Below are positions 21,138 to 32,060 of a DNA stretch of 64,000 nt, in pieces. Each line of letters begins with the position of its first letter. The stretch's first letter is position 1. The notes below the pieces were generated by a model. That model did not search any database. It was given only the letters and a program-made list of their open reading frames with translations, and had not been told where the DNA came from. The DNA is from Sisyra terminalis. Lineage: Eukaryota; Arthropoda; Insecta; Neuroptera; Sisyridae. The stretch is from positions 29,016,001 to 29,080,000 of the forward strand of contig OY292278.1 in assembly GCA_958496175.1 (NCBI GenBank). The letters are read 5' to 3'. The translations under genes were made by a program, and so were the position numbers.

Positions 21138-22119
21138 GGGTAGAGTGTGGCTTAAAGGTTCGCGGGTATAAAGGTCCACCATGAGTATCTAAAATACTAG
21201 TGGCATATTACTCTATTTAACTATAATGGAAGGAATGAGGAAGTGTAAGAAGCATTTCGAGGCCACCCTGGCACTCCTGGCAGTTAAGCTACATCACAGA
21301 TAGAAGCTTTACGACGGTACCTCGATATTTTTACAAAAGTAAAATTTTTATTAATATTCTTTTCGGTTTTCAGCAATAGTATTGCTTTGACTAGACTAAT
21401 ACATAATTTAATAGTAAATGAGATTTAGTGGTATTTCAGGATTTATTATTAGTTTTTAGCTAATTTAAACAGGATACTAGTTATAACACTAGTAAAAACA
21501 CTTGAACATAACTGGGGTAAAAAGGTCCTTTTTTTGGTGGAGCTTTTCCTTACCCAGCCACGTGAAGGTTGGATTCAACGCAATCCTTGCAAGCAATGGG
21601 CCCATGAAAACTGTATTTCTAACCGAAGGTTTGTTTACTTCCTTTATTATAATTGTGATTTAGGAAGCGATGAGATTGATTAAGTTAAGATAAAGTTATA
21701 AAAAAATATTACTTACGTTACAATTAATGTCAATATTATTATAAAGAAAGAAAAGTTTTATGTTATTTTAAAAATGGCTATAATAAAATATTCCAAATGA
21801 AAATCCAGAAATATTTCATTGATTAAAATACTGTTATTAATTCATAACACCTGTTAAATACATTAAATAATTACAGGCACTTTTTGCCCCTTAGCTGTCC
21901 CTTTTTGACCCTACTAAGGGGCAAAAAGAGACAGACGACAAGGTCTAGAAAAAAATGTAAAATGACAAACTTCTATATGGATGATTCTATTAAAAATTAA
22001 ATTAAACATGGTCAGATATTTGTTTGTTTGATTAGCATTATACGTTTTAAATTATTAGGGTTGGTTTTCACAATATAATACGGAATAGTAAAATTGGACC
22101 TTTAAACCCCACCCTACCC
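21138..22119. mobile_element. TA-flanked TIR element with GGGTAGGGTGGGG ends
   Basis: The left end is GGGTAGAGTGTGGCTTAAAGG. The right end, inverted, is GGGTAGGGTGGGGTTTAAAGG. TA flanks at 21136-21137 and 22120-22121. Internal 'ggggcaaaaag' and 'ctttttgcccc' phrases form inner inverted repeats. Architecture and target match the element at 16106; pogo/Tc1-like origin is inferred. Confidence 0.75.
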
Positions 22120-22191
22120 TACTGATGAACGCACATAAGCAGTTACTCTTTTTTGCAAAAGTTTATTTTTTTTGGGATTAAGGGTCTACAC

Positions 22192-22579
22192 CTGTCATTC
22201 CCAACGTGAGGCGCAAGCCCCACCGATGGGGGATGGCAATATTTTGGTGAGCCATGGGTAGAATGTGCACCCTTCGACTGACTATACCAAAGACTATAGA
22301 ATAATCGTTTTTCATTCATTTGAGAATAATGTTTGATTTATATTTGGTTATCTGCATTTCAGTTTTCTATTATTTATTATGTAATGGTTCTTTCATTTTT
22401 TAATGTTTTATTTTTTTACTTGGAAGCTTGTTTAGATACCAAGTTAATGGCATTTTAAGCTTTTTTCAGGTGGATAACCGTAAAATTTTGAATAAGAAAA
22501 TTTAAATATAACAAAAAGGAGCATCAGGGTTTTAGAAATGCCTGGTGGAGCATGACCCAAATTCGGTTGGGAACCACTG
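22192..22579. mobile_element. hAT-type element, 388 bp
   Basis: The left end is CTGTCATTCCCAACGTGAGG and the right end, inverted, is CAGTGGTTCCCAACCG. Flanking 8-bp repeats are GTCTACAC (22184-22191) and GCCTACAC (22580-22587), 7 of 8 identical. 'ggttcccaac' termini are classic hAT. No coding sequence remains. Confidence 0.85.
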
Positions 22580-22639
22580 GCCTACACAAATAAACGCTTG
22601 TATTGTACTTGTTTCAATTAAACATACATTCAATTTCGA

Positions 22640-22765
22640 ATGAAATCGACAAATGAAAGAAATGACAGCAATCTGATGGTTCAAATTTGAAACAATAAAT
22701 AGTACAATTTGTTTTCACTTTCACGTACGTGTTCACATTCTCTGATCTTTGTCGTTGTCGAATAT
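22640..22765 (+). repeat. Family B fragment
   Basis: 'aaatgaaagaaatgacag', 'gttcaaatttgaaacaata' and 'gtgttcacattctctgatc' follow the family B order; it is truncated by the AT microsatellite. Confidence 0.45.
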
Positions 22766-22768
22766 ATC

Positions 22769-22806
<38 letters not shown>
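22769..22806. repeat. (AT)n microsatellite
   Basis: About 19 uninterrupted AT units. Confidence 0.95.
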
Positions 22807-22809
<3 letters not shown>

Positions 22810-23601
22810 GGTAATTTTTTTTTTTGACTTTTTTTGGTCCCATCGTGAAATTTTGTTGGAAATACCAACAAAAAAAAATCTCTGCAAGTTTGAGCCCTTA
22901 ATATTAATTTTAAGTCCTCGACCAAGACGTGTAAAGATTTCCCATTGAAAATACACGGAAACTCTGATTTTTTATTTTTAAATTTCTATATCTCAGTGGC
23001 ATTTCATGGGATCGCTTTTACCGAAGATGGTTTTTTCTGAGAATTAAACGCTCTACAAAAGTTCCCATTGCGACAAAGTCGTAACTCACACCGGTGAGGT
23101 AGTACGGGCCACTGAACCTGATTTTTCCATAAAATTCAAGGCTTAATATCTCGTTTAATATTGATTTTCGCGATTTGGTCTACAGAACCTTTTTTTTAGG
23201 AACTCAAATTCTCTACAAGTTTTTTATTTATAATTTTTCCGTAGCTCTTGTTATTTACGAGATAAATGCAAAAAAACGCGAATTTTATGGAAAAATCAGG
23301 TTCAGTGGCCCGTACTACCTCACCGGTGTGAGTTACGACTTTGTCGCAATGGACACTTTTGTAGAGCGTTTAATTCTGAGAAAAAACCATCTTCGGTAAA
23401 AGCGATCCCATGAAATGCCGCTGAGATGTAGAAATTTAAAAATAAAAAATCAGAGTTTCCGTATATTTTCAATGGGAAATCTTTACACGTCTTGGTCGAG
23501 GACTTACAAATAATATTAAGGGCTCAAACTTTCAGAGATTTTTTTTTTTTTGGTATTTCCAACAAAATTTCACGATGGGACCAAAAAAAAAATCACCCTA
23601 A
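22806..23601. mobile_element. Long foldback with TTAGGGTRATTTTT ends
   Basis: Arms of about 340 bp (22806-23150 and 23260-23601) with very high identity, for example 'gtgagttacgactttgtcgc' inverted at both sides. Ends are TTAGGGT..ACCCTAA within AT/TA, compatible with TA insertion. Noncoding. The inner phrase 'aaacgctctacaaaag' links it to the foldback at 45.5 kb. Confidence 0.88.
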
Positions 23602-26600
23602 TATATATTAGGTAAAATTTACACGAAAAGTATAAATAGTCTACAAAACTTCAAACCTTAAAGGTTATATTTGGTTTTAAAAAGCATATTTATTAATTCG
23701 CTTAGTTGATATAGTTCATATTTTAGATATATGAGTAGTAAGCCTGATGGACACACTCGCAGTTGCATTTTGTTTAGTTCAATCTAAAAACGTATATTGT
23801 TTTGTGAAGGTATGAACATAATTTAACTTCCTTAATAAACTTCCCTAATAAATTTATTTCTTTTCTTTCATGCTAGTATAACTTTTGAAGTATAACTTCA
23901 ATAATATCTATATCTCAACAATTCCTTTTTAAAAAGTGAATGTATGTGTTTATGAATATTTGTTAGAATATATCACACATAGACTTTGATTTTGTAGAAA
24001 AATAATACCTTTTATTATTGAACCTTATGAAACAAAAACCTACAATATATGTATAATAATAAAACAATAAAATTATTGGTAAAAGCATTTACAAGAACAT
24101 GGATATGTATTTATATTGAACATTGGTTAAAATTTTAAAAATTCTCTCAGCAAATGATTTAAAAAGGAAACATTTACCTAATAAAAGTCGAAAATGATTT
24201 CGTTTCAATGTTCTTGTTTGTATTTTCAAAGAAAACCGTATTCATAAGCTCCGGTCTTTTGTAAAAGGTCTTCTTTTATGTATGGTTTGATATTACTTTT
24301 GGTTTCCGTTTTTCAATGCGTTTTTCTAAATCCTATTTCTACAAATGGGAACAAATTTACGAAACCTGTTCACGTATATATTAAAAAGGGCTGATAAAAA
24401 TATGTTTTCTGGAATGAAAATTTAAACTTTGAAAATTATTTTTTGAAATCACAAATATAAATATATCTACACAAAAGGAAATTGCATTTTTTTATCAGTA
24501 TATATGATTTTTAATACTTATATAATAAGGGAGACCGGGGCTGGTTGATTATAAAGGTAGGTAAACTAACTCTTAATAACTAATCTAAGGTGTGATAGAG
24601 ATTTATATTATCTATGAACTACAGAGAAATTAAGTTTTTAGAAAATATTGTCCTTTTTATTAGATTTAATTAATGGTTCAAAATATGTTCCTGTTTTAAC
24701 TCTAAAAATAAATATAAATAAATAATAATACTTCTATTAAGTACACGGAAAATAAAATTATATCAAATATTACAATAATAACATCGTAAAATCTGCTGTA
24801 TTATATAAAAGTGTCGGACCTGAACTAACGTTTTGTACCTGCTTTATACAATACCGCATCGTAAATTTCATTCGACAAAGATTACTACTTGAAACAGCAA
24901 ACGTTCGTATTCACTTTCATAAGTTTTATGATATTCGAATAAGAAATATGTACATTAGTTGGTAAAAAAGAGTTTCTTCTATTCAACTATTAATCTGAGA
25001 CCTAAAAAATACTCATAATATGGGTTACAAATAATGGGACAAATTAATTATTATTGCTTAATTATGCACTCATCGCAATATTTTATTTCACGGTCATATC
25101 TAATGGTTATTTTTTTAATGTATGTAATAATCCAAACCAGGTTTTTATGAAAGAAAAAATTTAAAATTATGAAATAAATTTTTTACGGTTAAGTATAGTA
25201 CGTTGTGGTACGTTGTAAATATTTTCAATAATAAATCAAAATCAAACAAAAAAAATTATCATGAAAATAATCTTATATTGTAATCAATTTTCATCTATTC
25301 CTTACATGAACTAAATTTTTTCCCAATATAACTAATAACACTTTTATTTTAAAACGTTTAGCGATGATTTCTTATTGATTTATTTGTTTTTGCCGGTGAC
25401 ACTGGATTTGTGTAGGATCAACTCATATATAGAAATAGTTCAAATATAAGCTCAAACATACTCAAATAGTATAGTAATAGCACCTCTCGTATGCATACCT
25501 ATATATGCGTTGAGAAGTCAAAGAGTAGGGATGGTAGTAGTAGTTTTATATCTTGTACTTGTATTTGTTATATATGTAATATGTATATTCTCTTGTACTC
25601 ACATACAATATTATCAATATAAAATCGTTATTTCTGAAATGCTACTGTTTACACGAAACTATGGTTATAATTACGATCTTATAAGGTAAAAATTTAAATA
25701 TAAATAGGAATTTTTAACTAAAATATTTTAAAGATTAGGATAATAAATCGTAACTTCTATCGTAACTTTTATGTTTTTTCAGTGTAGATGAATATGAATT
25801 TGGTCAACCACATAATAAGTGAGATGAAAATGAATAACGAATGTGCGACATTATTATCTATTTAAAGATAAATATACATATTTACTTCTATTATATAACT
25901 ACAGGTGCATTAAAAATGTATATATGTACCTATAATATTGTCAACGAATAAATGCATGCAAAATGAAATTATTAAAATTTATAAACTGTCTCCTCCTATA
26001 TAATGTATAATGTTGAAATTAAACATGAAAACGTCCCTCAACCCACTCATTCCCTTCATATCGGCTATAGTATTGAGATGTTTTCGTTTTTGCTACGTAA
26101 ATGGTATATGGCATCAAATGAAAATTAGTTGGACCGATATATAATTTATGTTCATTATTTTCAGGCTTTCCATATATGTGAGGCTGTCTATTGCATATTT
26201 TCGAGATAAACTGCTATTTATTTATTGACTCAAGGGGTTTGATAACCCAAAAACATATAGGGACTCGGTGATGACATTTGGGAAATCTACAATAAATACA
26301 TAACATTTTGAATTTGTACACGTGTATCGATGATAACGTGTCGCTTATTTCATCAATTTTTTCCCATCGAATCTGTCAATTTGCCAATTTATCATCCAGT
26401 TGTTTTAATATTTATTTATTAAAATGGTTTAATAAATATCTCAATAAGAGGTCACATTTTTTATATCAAATGAAATTTTGTATAACGATTTTATGTTTAA
26501 CTTTATAAATTTAACTTTAATAAACGAAAAAAATTAACAAGAACAAAAAATGGGTATTTATTTAATGAGAATGTGGATGAATTTTTAAATAGCCGCCAGC

Positions 26601-26679
26601 TTTCGTTACCTTTGAAATTTACCGTTACAAAAATCATTCATTTGGAGATGTTCAAGGTGTATTAAATTTTGTACCTGTT
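23602..26679. other. No recognised feature
   Basis: Three kilobases of very AT-rich, apparently single-copy DNA. At 24529 'gggagaccggggctggttga' resembles the end of a GGGG-type TIR element, but no partner end was found. Otherwise nothing supportable. Confidence 0.35.
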
Positions 26680-26683
26680 TTAA

Positions 26684-27400
26684 GGGGGTTTTCCCGTGTG
26701 ATGGGCTGTTTTTAAGCAATTTCCCGGATTTTTTTTTTTTTTTTGAGGGTCAATGGAAAGGATAGGAGTTTGAGTTTTCTACCATACGCTTATATTTATT
26801 TAAAGCGAATTTATTTAAGTGTTGAGCCAAAAATCTTCACTAAATCGTGAGTTATAGTGCTCCGAAGACATCCGTTTCGAAAAAATGGACGCTAACTAAC
26901 TCCAGAATTTCGGCTGATTGGATTATCTTAAATAAAAATGGCGGTTTAATCTGCAAGCTTAAATACATGGAATGAACATGAATCAATTAAAAATATGAAA
27001 AATTAGATTTTTCGTAGATTTGGTAGACCGAAGAAAAAGTTGCAATTGTACGGTTTTTTTTTTCGTTATGATTTTGTTATAAAAAATAAAAAATATTCAA
27101 ATTTTTTCGATGATTTTAATTCATTATGTACTTCTTTTACATATGCTTAATCTACCCTATAAATTTGAAGTCAATCGGTCTAACCGTTCTTGAGATATAA
27201 TGGAGGCAAGTTTGAAAATCATAGTTTTGAGAAAAATGCGTTTAGACTTTCAAATACGATTAAAATTTTAACGACTTTTGTATCTTTGTAACCACTTAAA
27301 ATTTAAAAAAAAAATAGTTTAGCAACATCTTTTACACATTTTAAGGAAGCAATTTATGCAAAAAAACGACTTTTTTAACCTATCACACGAGAGATCCCCC
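26684..27400. mobile_element. TTAA-flanked piggyBac-type MITE, 717 bp
   Basis: TTAA|GGGGGTTTTCCCGTGTGATG at the left (TTAA 26680-26683). CCTATCACACGAGAGATCCCCC|TTAA at the right (TTAA 27401-27404). The inverted termini agree at most positions and the TTAA duplication is exact. Inner inverted 'aagcaattt' phrases extend the repeat. No transposase. Confidence 0.85.
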
Positions 27401-27404
27401 TTAA

Positions 27405-28034
27405 TGTAAGTTAAATTATGCCAAAATGTAAGTATCAAATTTGTTTTCAAAATTCATATATTCTTGAATTTTCTCATTTAAATCTAAACAATGTCACTGA
27501 AAATAGTTTTTTTTAATTAAAACGGAAGAAAATTTCAAGAGACAAATTTGAATATTTGGTATGCTGTACCTATATCCACGTAATATGTTGTTTATTTTAG
27601 GCTTATTTTGAACCCAATTATGAAATATTAGCATAGAAAAGCAATTTTCACTGTGAAACTAACAATATTCTAAATTTAGAATTATAATGAATGCATATAT
27701 TGAATAATATTGAATTATTTAAATTTTATTTGACCACATTTATTAGAAAATAAGTGAGAAAGAAAGAAAAAAAATATTATAATACATTGTTATCATATTT
27801 TTGGTCAAATTTTCCGGCGGTCAATTGATTTTATATAATTAATTTGAACTTTATAAATTTATTGGTAGAATTATTATATTTGAAAGGACAATACCAGTTA
27901 ACTTATAAAACTGTTGGTAGACGTTTTTTATGGGAATTGCATTTTCTAGATTATTGTAGGTATCTTATGTATCTTTCCAATCTAATATTAGAACCTAACG
28001 GCTCATTTCCCTTTTACCTACTTTGCTACACTTC
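27405..28034. other. No recognised feature
   Basis: AT-rich DNA; nothing supportable. Confidence 0.4.
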
Positions 28035-28432
28035 TTGCTACCTTTACCTACTTTCTATTTTATGCATTTAAACATATAAGATAAAAAGTAATTTTAGTTT
28101 GATACTTTTTTTATTATTTTATATTATTAGTAACTAATATTAAAAACAATTATAAGGCGCATTTCTTTTAAATCAACCCCTTATTTCAGTATAATTTTTT
28201 TTTGTTGAAATAATAAATGATACTAATATATTATGTTAATGATTAGCACAAGTATTCGGGACTAAATGATTAATGAATACCTATGGAATTTAAAAGTAAA
28301 GACTTACTAATTATGATTAACTTGTTTTTCTACGAAAGCATGACCTTACATGGAAGTTTCGGTTTTGGCCGAAGCTAAGAATGATGCCGAAATTCGGTTT
28401 CGGCTGTAAAAACTAGTTTCGGTCAGACACTA
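28035..28432 (-). mobile_element. hAT-like element (TAGTGTCCG family), 5'-truncated
   Basis: Right end 'actagtttcggtcagacacta' preceded by 'tttcggctgtaaa', 'gcatgaccttacatggaag' and 'aatcaaccccttatttcag', all shared with 40688-41336 (inverted) and 52978-53570 (direct). The opposite terminus is missing. Confidence 0.7.
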
Positions 28433-28440
28433 TTATTTTT

Positions 28441-28460
28441 ATAGAAAGAAAGAAAGAAAG
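28441..28460. repeat. (GAAA)n microsatellite
   Basis: Short GAAA tract directly after the hAT-like end. Confidence 0.85.
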
Positions 28461-28571
28461 TTTAATAGTAAACTTAGTAGTAAACAACTAGTAGACAACT
28501 TTTTGCACTATAACAACATTTTTGTCTTAAGAATCATTTGACTAGTTCTTATTATGAAAATGTTGTATTTA

Positions 28572-28759
28572 GCAGGCCATTCACGCTCCGATTTGCAGTC
28601 CAACTTGTGGTCCGACTTTCGAAGTTGGATCCAAAGTCGGACCGTGAATAGTGTTGTCGGAAGTTGGATCTCTAGTCGGACTAGTCGGATCATTTAGGCG
28701 ATCCAACTAGAAGATCCTACTAGTAGTTCGACTAGTTGGGTTGCAAGTGAATGGCCTGC
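28572..28759. mobile_element. 188-bp GC-rich MITE (GCAGGCCATTCAC ends)
   Basis: GCAGGCCATTCAC at the left and its exact complement GTGAATGGCCTGC at the right. The interior is built from repeated TCCGAC/GTCGGA and TTGGATC words. The termini and 'ggtccgac' repeats resemble Harbinger/ISL2EU nonautonomous elements. The flanks TTA and TTT only weakly support a 3-bp target, so the class is uncertain. Confidence 0.7.
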
Positions 28760-30069
28760 TTTTATTTGGGTATCCAAATTAATGCTTTAACAGTTAATGA
28801 AGTATCAGTTAAATATTTAGCTGAAACAGATATTTAGCAAATTATTAATGCAATTATTGACTTTTTATAGTACGAGTACATTGTATGCTGTTGGAAAGAG
28901 GATGAATCAGAGAAGCTTTTGCAAAATTAGGATACCACAACCGTTTTCGTTATCTTTCCATTTTCGAGCGAAATTGACTTTCAATTTCGATCAATGTTTA
29001 TTTTGCTGAATTATATTTCGTATAATTTAAAGAGCACATTCTGTAATGTACAGAAACACGAAAAAGAAAACACTATTTTACAAGTGTATATAGTTATTTA
29101 TTACGTGCATAGACATTATTTCATTCAATTTGACCACACATTATCAAACGCCGACCTTGTAACGGACAGAGACTGTAATAAAAGCAATTTGACATTATAA
29201 TTTTCAAATAATCCAATATATAGTGTAACAATGAAAAAGTTGAGCTTTTAAAATAATTCCGAGCCCCTGAACTTTTTCCGTGTCAAGGCTCTACAATATT
29301 GATGCGAAGTGAATTAATAATACACAACCCTTTAATTAATGGGTATTTCTCATTATTTTCCAATAGAACCCTGAATGCGAACACAATTTCGAAATCCGCC
29401 GCTTAAGGGCAAGTTTTAAATCTACATTCACAAATAAAATAAAATCTCCCACCACAAAAAATAAATGTGTTTTACCCTAATATTTTATTACTTTGCTAAG
29501 GGTATTTGATTAAAAATTCAAGAAATTACAAAAAATGTTTTCTTTCCGGTGAATAACTTTTTTGGGGGTTTAATTACTAATTTGAAAAATTTTGAAATTC
29601 AATTAGTGGAAACAATTTAAATTGCAAATAAATGGTTATCGGATTAATTAAATTGTTTGATTAGTAACGAGTTATTTTGATGATTTGACGGGTTGGAGAG
29701 AAGTAAATGCACGTATGTTAACCATTTTTATTGAAGTATTCGATTTAGTTGTAATTGGCGCAATTTATGCATTGATTAATATACATATATATAATAGGAT
29801 GCTAAAATTATATACGGATTTCCATCTTGCACATTGGTAGAATCTAAACACAATCTGACACAGTATTGGACGAACATGTAAATTATTTATCAATTTATAA
29901 CTGCAAGTATGTAGTGAAATGGAAATTATTAGGCCCGTATTTAATATCTTCAGCTAATGAAATGAAAATAGTTTCAACATATGGTTAGATTAATTCAATT
30001 AACCGAAGAATTTAATGAATTAGTGGTATTTATTCGCTAATAACTAATCAATATAGTTAAGCTATACAT
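28760..30069. other. Single-copy-looking DNA rich in TAAT sites; possible enhancer
   Basis: No repeats detected. Between 29220 and 29800 many homeodomain-type cores cluster ('gaattaataatac', 'ctttaattaatgg', 'ggattaattaaattg', 'gtaattggcgcaattta'). A regulatory role is inference; AT-rich DNA makes TAAT common. Confidence 0.25.
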
Positions 30070-31049
30070 AAACTGATTTTGCTCTGGAATAAAATAATTA
30101 GACTATTCTTTGGTTTTAAACCTATGAAATCTTATCGTTTTATTTTTGAAGTTGTACTTCTTTTGCGGCGTTATAAAAAAACAGACAGAATTTTTGATAA
30201 AATATGACGTCGTGACGCTACAGTAGGAAGTTGCTCGTAAATGGTTTGCGAGAGCCTTCAAACGGGTGAAGGCTGGCCGATTTTTGGGAGCGATTTGCAT
30301 AGCATTAAAAACGCAATCAAGTCGACCGTGTTGACCGCTAGCACAAGTTTTTTGTTATTCGGCAGGGGAAATAATCGACCAATTGAAATGATCGACAACG
30401 AAGCTAAAAAGTACCAGGAAAAGATAACAGTCATGACATCACCGTCACTTGTTATTTTATATTTAAAACTGCAATATCGTCGAACTTAAAATTTTCAATT
30501 TTTATAGTTTGAACCATATTCACATAAATACACAATAGTTTAAATACAAAAAAAGAAGGATATTTTTTGAAATTATTTAATGCAATATGTAAAAATAATG
30601 CTAGGAAAGGCGATTAGTATATTATATTGCATTATGTTTTTTATGTTTGAATTAAAAATCAGTTTCAATACATAGATATAAGTTGGTAATAAAATATATA
30701 ATTACTACTGCATTCATTTAATTTTTATTCCCTCGATATTTGTGCATGCTGTAGGGACACGCAATTGACTATTTACACAAACCGTATCTATATACAATTG
30801 ACTGTTTATTCTTTTCTATACATGCAAGTTTGTGGCTAAAATCCACTTCTATATGGTAAATGTTTTCAACAACTATTTTTCGGGCAAGTGACTCGTGCTG
30901 TATTGATAAGCAATTAATTCATATATGTTAGATAAAAATGCCCATAAGTAATCAATTGTGTATAATATTGTGAAATACTATATAATATTTATATTTACTA
31001 TATGTTTAGAGGATAGTTGTTGGAACGGGAAAATAAGGTTAAAGTTTTG

Positions 31050-31100
31050 GTTCAACGCGACGTTTCGCAATAATTTATGACTTCTTCAGGCGCTCAAAAC
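31050..31100 (-). ncRNA. Hammerhead-like motif (CTGAAGA, GTC site)
   Basis: Minus strand: GAGCGC, CTGAAGA (31089-31083), an extra A, an imperfect stem GTCATAA/TTATTGC, GAAAC (31066-31062), GTC, then GCGTT. GCGTT can pair with the GAGCGC before the core to give a helix I of about 5 bp. GTC is the most common natural hammerhead cleavage triplet. Catalysis is not shown. Confidence 0.42.
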
Positions 31101-31261
31101 ATATAATATTAACTTCGTTATATACACTTTACAATATGTCATGGCATTGAATGTATGAGTAACACAATAGACAATTTCTAAACAATTTTTTTGGTTTTTT
31201 AATTTTGAATGAACTACAAGTTTCAAGTAGACCATTATAAACAATAAAAATATGGCAAGGC

Positions 31262-31263
<2 letters not shown>

Positions 31264-31324
<61 letters not shown>
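31264..31324. repeat. (TA)n microsatellite
   Basis: About 30 TA units at the apex of the foldback. Confidence 0.95.
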
Positions 31325-31326
<2 letters not shown>

Positions 31327-31504
31327 ACGAGGTTAATATTGTTTGGTTTGAGCGCTTAAGAAGTAATAAATTATTGCGAAACGTCGCGTTGACAAAAAGT
31401 ATTAACTTATTTGGCGCGCTCCAACAACTGTCCTTTGAACATATAAGAACTCATCAAGGAGCTGATACATATTTATAACTATATAGTAGATAATTAGCCA
31501 ATTT

Positions 31505-31719
31505 GGCTCATATCTCTTTTAGCCACATGAATATCTGGCAACGTTGCATTTTCTACTTTGTTTTTATTCACGAGTAAATCAGGCCATAATGAAAATTTAC
31601 CAACAAAAGAGCAAATTATATGGTATTGAATAATAATTTATAAGTATTGAATTAAATTAAAAACAACGTAGAAAAAGCAACGTTGCCAGATATTGATGTC
31701 GCTAAAAGGAACATGAGCC
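31505..31719. mobile_element. Palindromic MITE, family C, copy 2
   Basis: Ends GGCTCAT..ATGAGCC, inner pair 'atctggcaacgttgcat' and 'gcaacgttgccagat'. Flanks GCCAATTT (31497-31504) and ACCAATTT (31720-31727) agree at 7 of 8, suggesting an 8-bp duplication and hAT-type mobilisation. Confidence 0.78.
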
Positions 31720-31741
31720 ACCAATTTAATCTATAATGTGA

Positions 31742-32060
31742 ATATTAGTGACTTTATGGGAAATATTCATTGCCCAACACTGACAAAACTGACAAATGAC
31801 AAAAATTGACAGTTGAATGAAAACGAAATGTTAGTTGAAACCATTGACAATAATCAGTTAGTTCAAAATTGAGACAATAATTATTATATCTGTATTTCTC
31901 TCACATGTATGTGTTTACATTCTTTGTTCTCTGGCTTTGCCGTCATACATACATTTGTCTATTATTTTGACATTAAAAGAAAAAATTGTGCTTAAAAATT
32001 TATAATATTTTAGTTAGCACATACTACTAATAACTGACGGACCATTTCAGGCACTTCCGG
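31742..32060 (+). repeat. Interspersed repeat family B, copy
   Basis: 'gaaatattcattgcccaaca', 'gaccactgacaaa'-like phrases, 'gagacaataattattata' and 'ttctttgttctctggcttt' in family B order; last module of the composite repeat. Confidence 0.65.

Larger units (their letters stand above)
31000..31446. mobile_element. Foldback with hammerhead-like arms and central (TA)n
   Basis: Arms of about 120 bp ('ggatagttgttgga', 'caacgcgacgtttcgcaata', 'gcgctcaaa') around a (TA)n core. It interrupts the composite repeat, which is continuous in copy 3. The left arm keeps an intact motif on the minus strand; the right arm has the mutated core CTTAAGA. Confidence 0.82.
30070..32060 (+). repeat. Composite repeat, copy 1
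   Basis: Order: 'tttttgaagttgtacttctt', a GC-richer block (30190-30450, 'cgtgacgctacagtaggaag', 'ccgatttttgggagcgat'), a 'gaattaaaaatcagtttcaa' stretch, 'gggcaagtgactcg', an inserted foldback (31000-31446), family C MITE, then family B. Copies 2 and 3 show the same modules in the same order, copy 3 inverted and compact. The open frames in the GC block differ between copies, so it is probably not coding. Confidence 0.65.

Noticed and set aside
22681..22956. Frames on both strands with poly-(Ile-Tyr)
   Set aside because: They are translations of the AT microsatellite and the start of the foldback.
23175..23399. 74-codon frame inside the long foldback
   Set aside because: It lies in a palindromic noncoding element; its inverted counterpart is not conserved as protein.
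24529..24560. G-rich end of a pogo-like element
   Set aside because: A single end without an inverted partner or TA-flanked mate could be chance.
30241..30489. 82-codon frame in the GC-rich block of composite copy 1
   Set aside because: The homologous block in copy 2 has different frames and product, so the similarity is at DNA level, not protein level.
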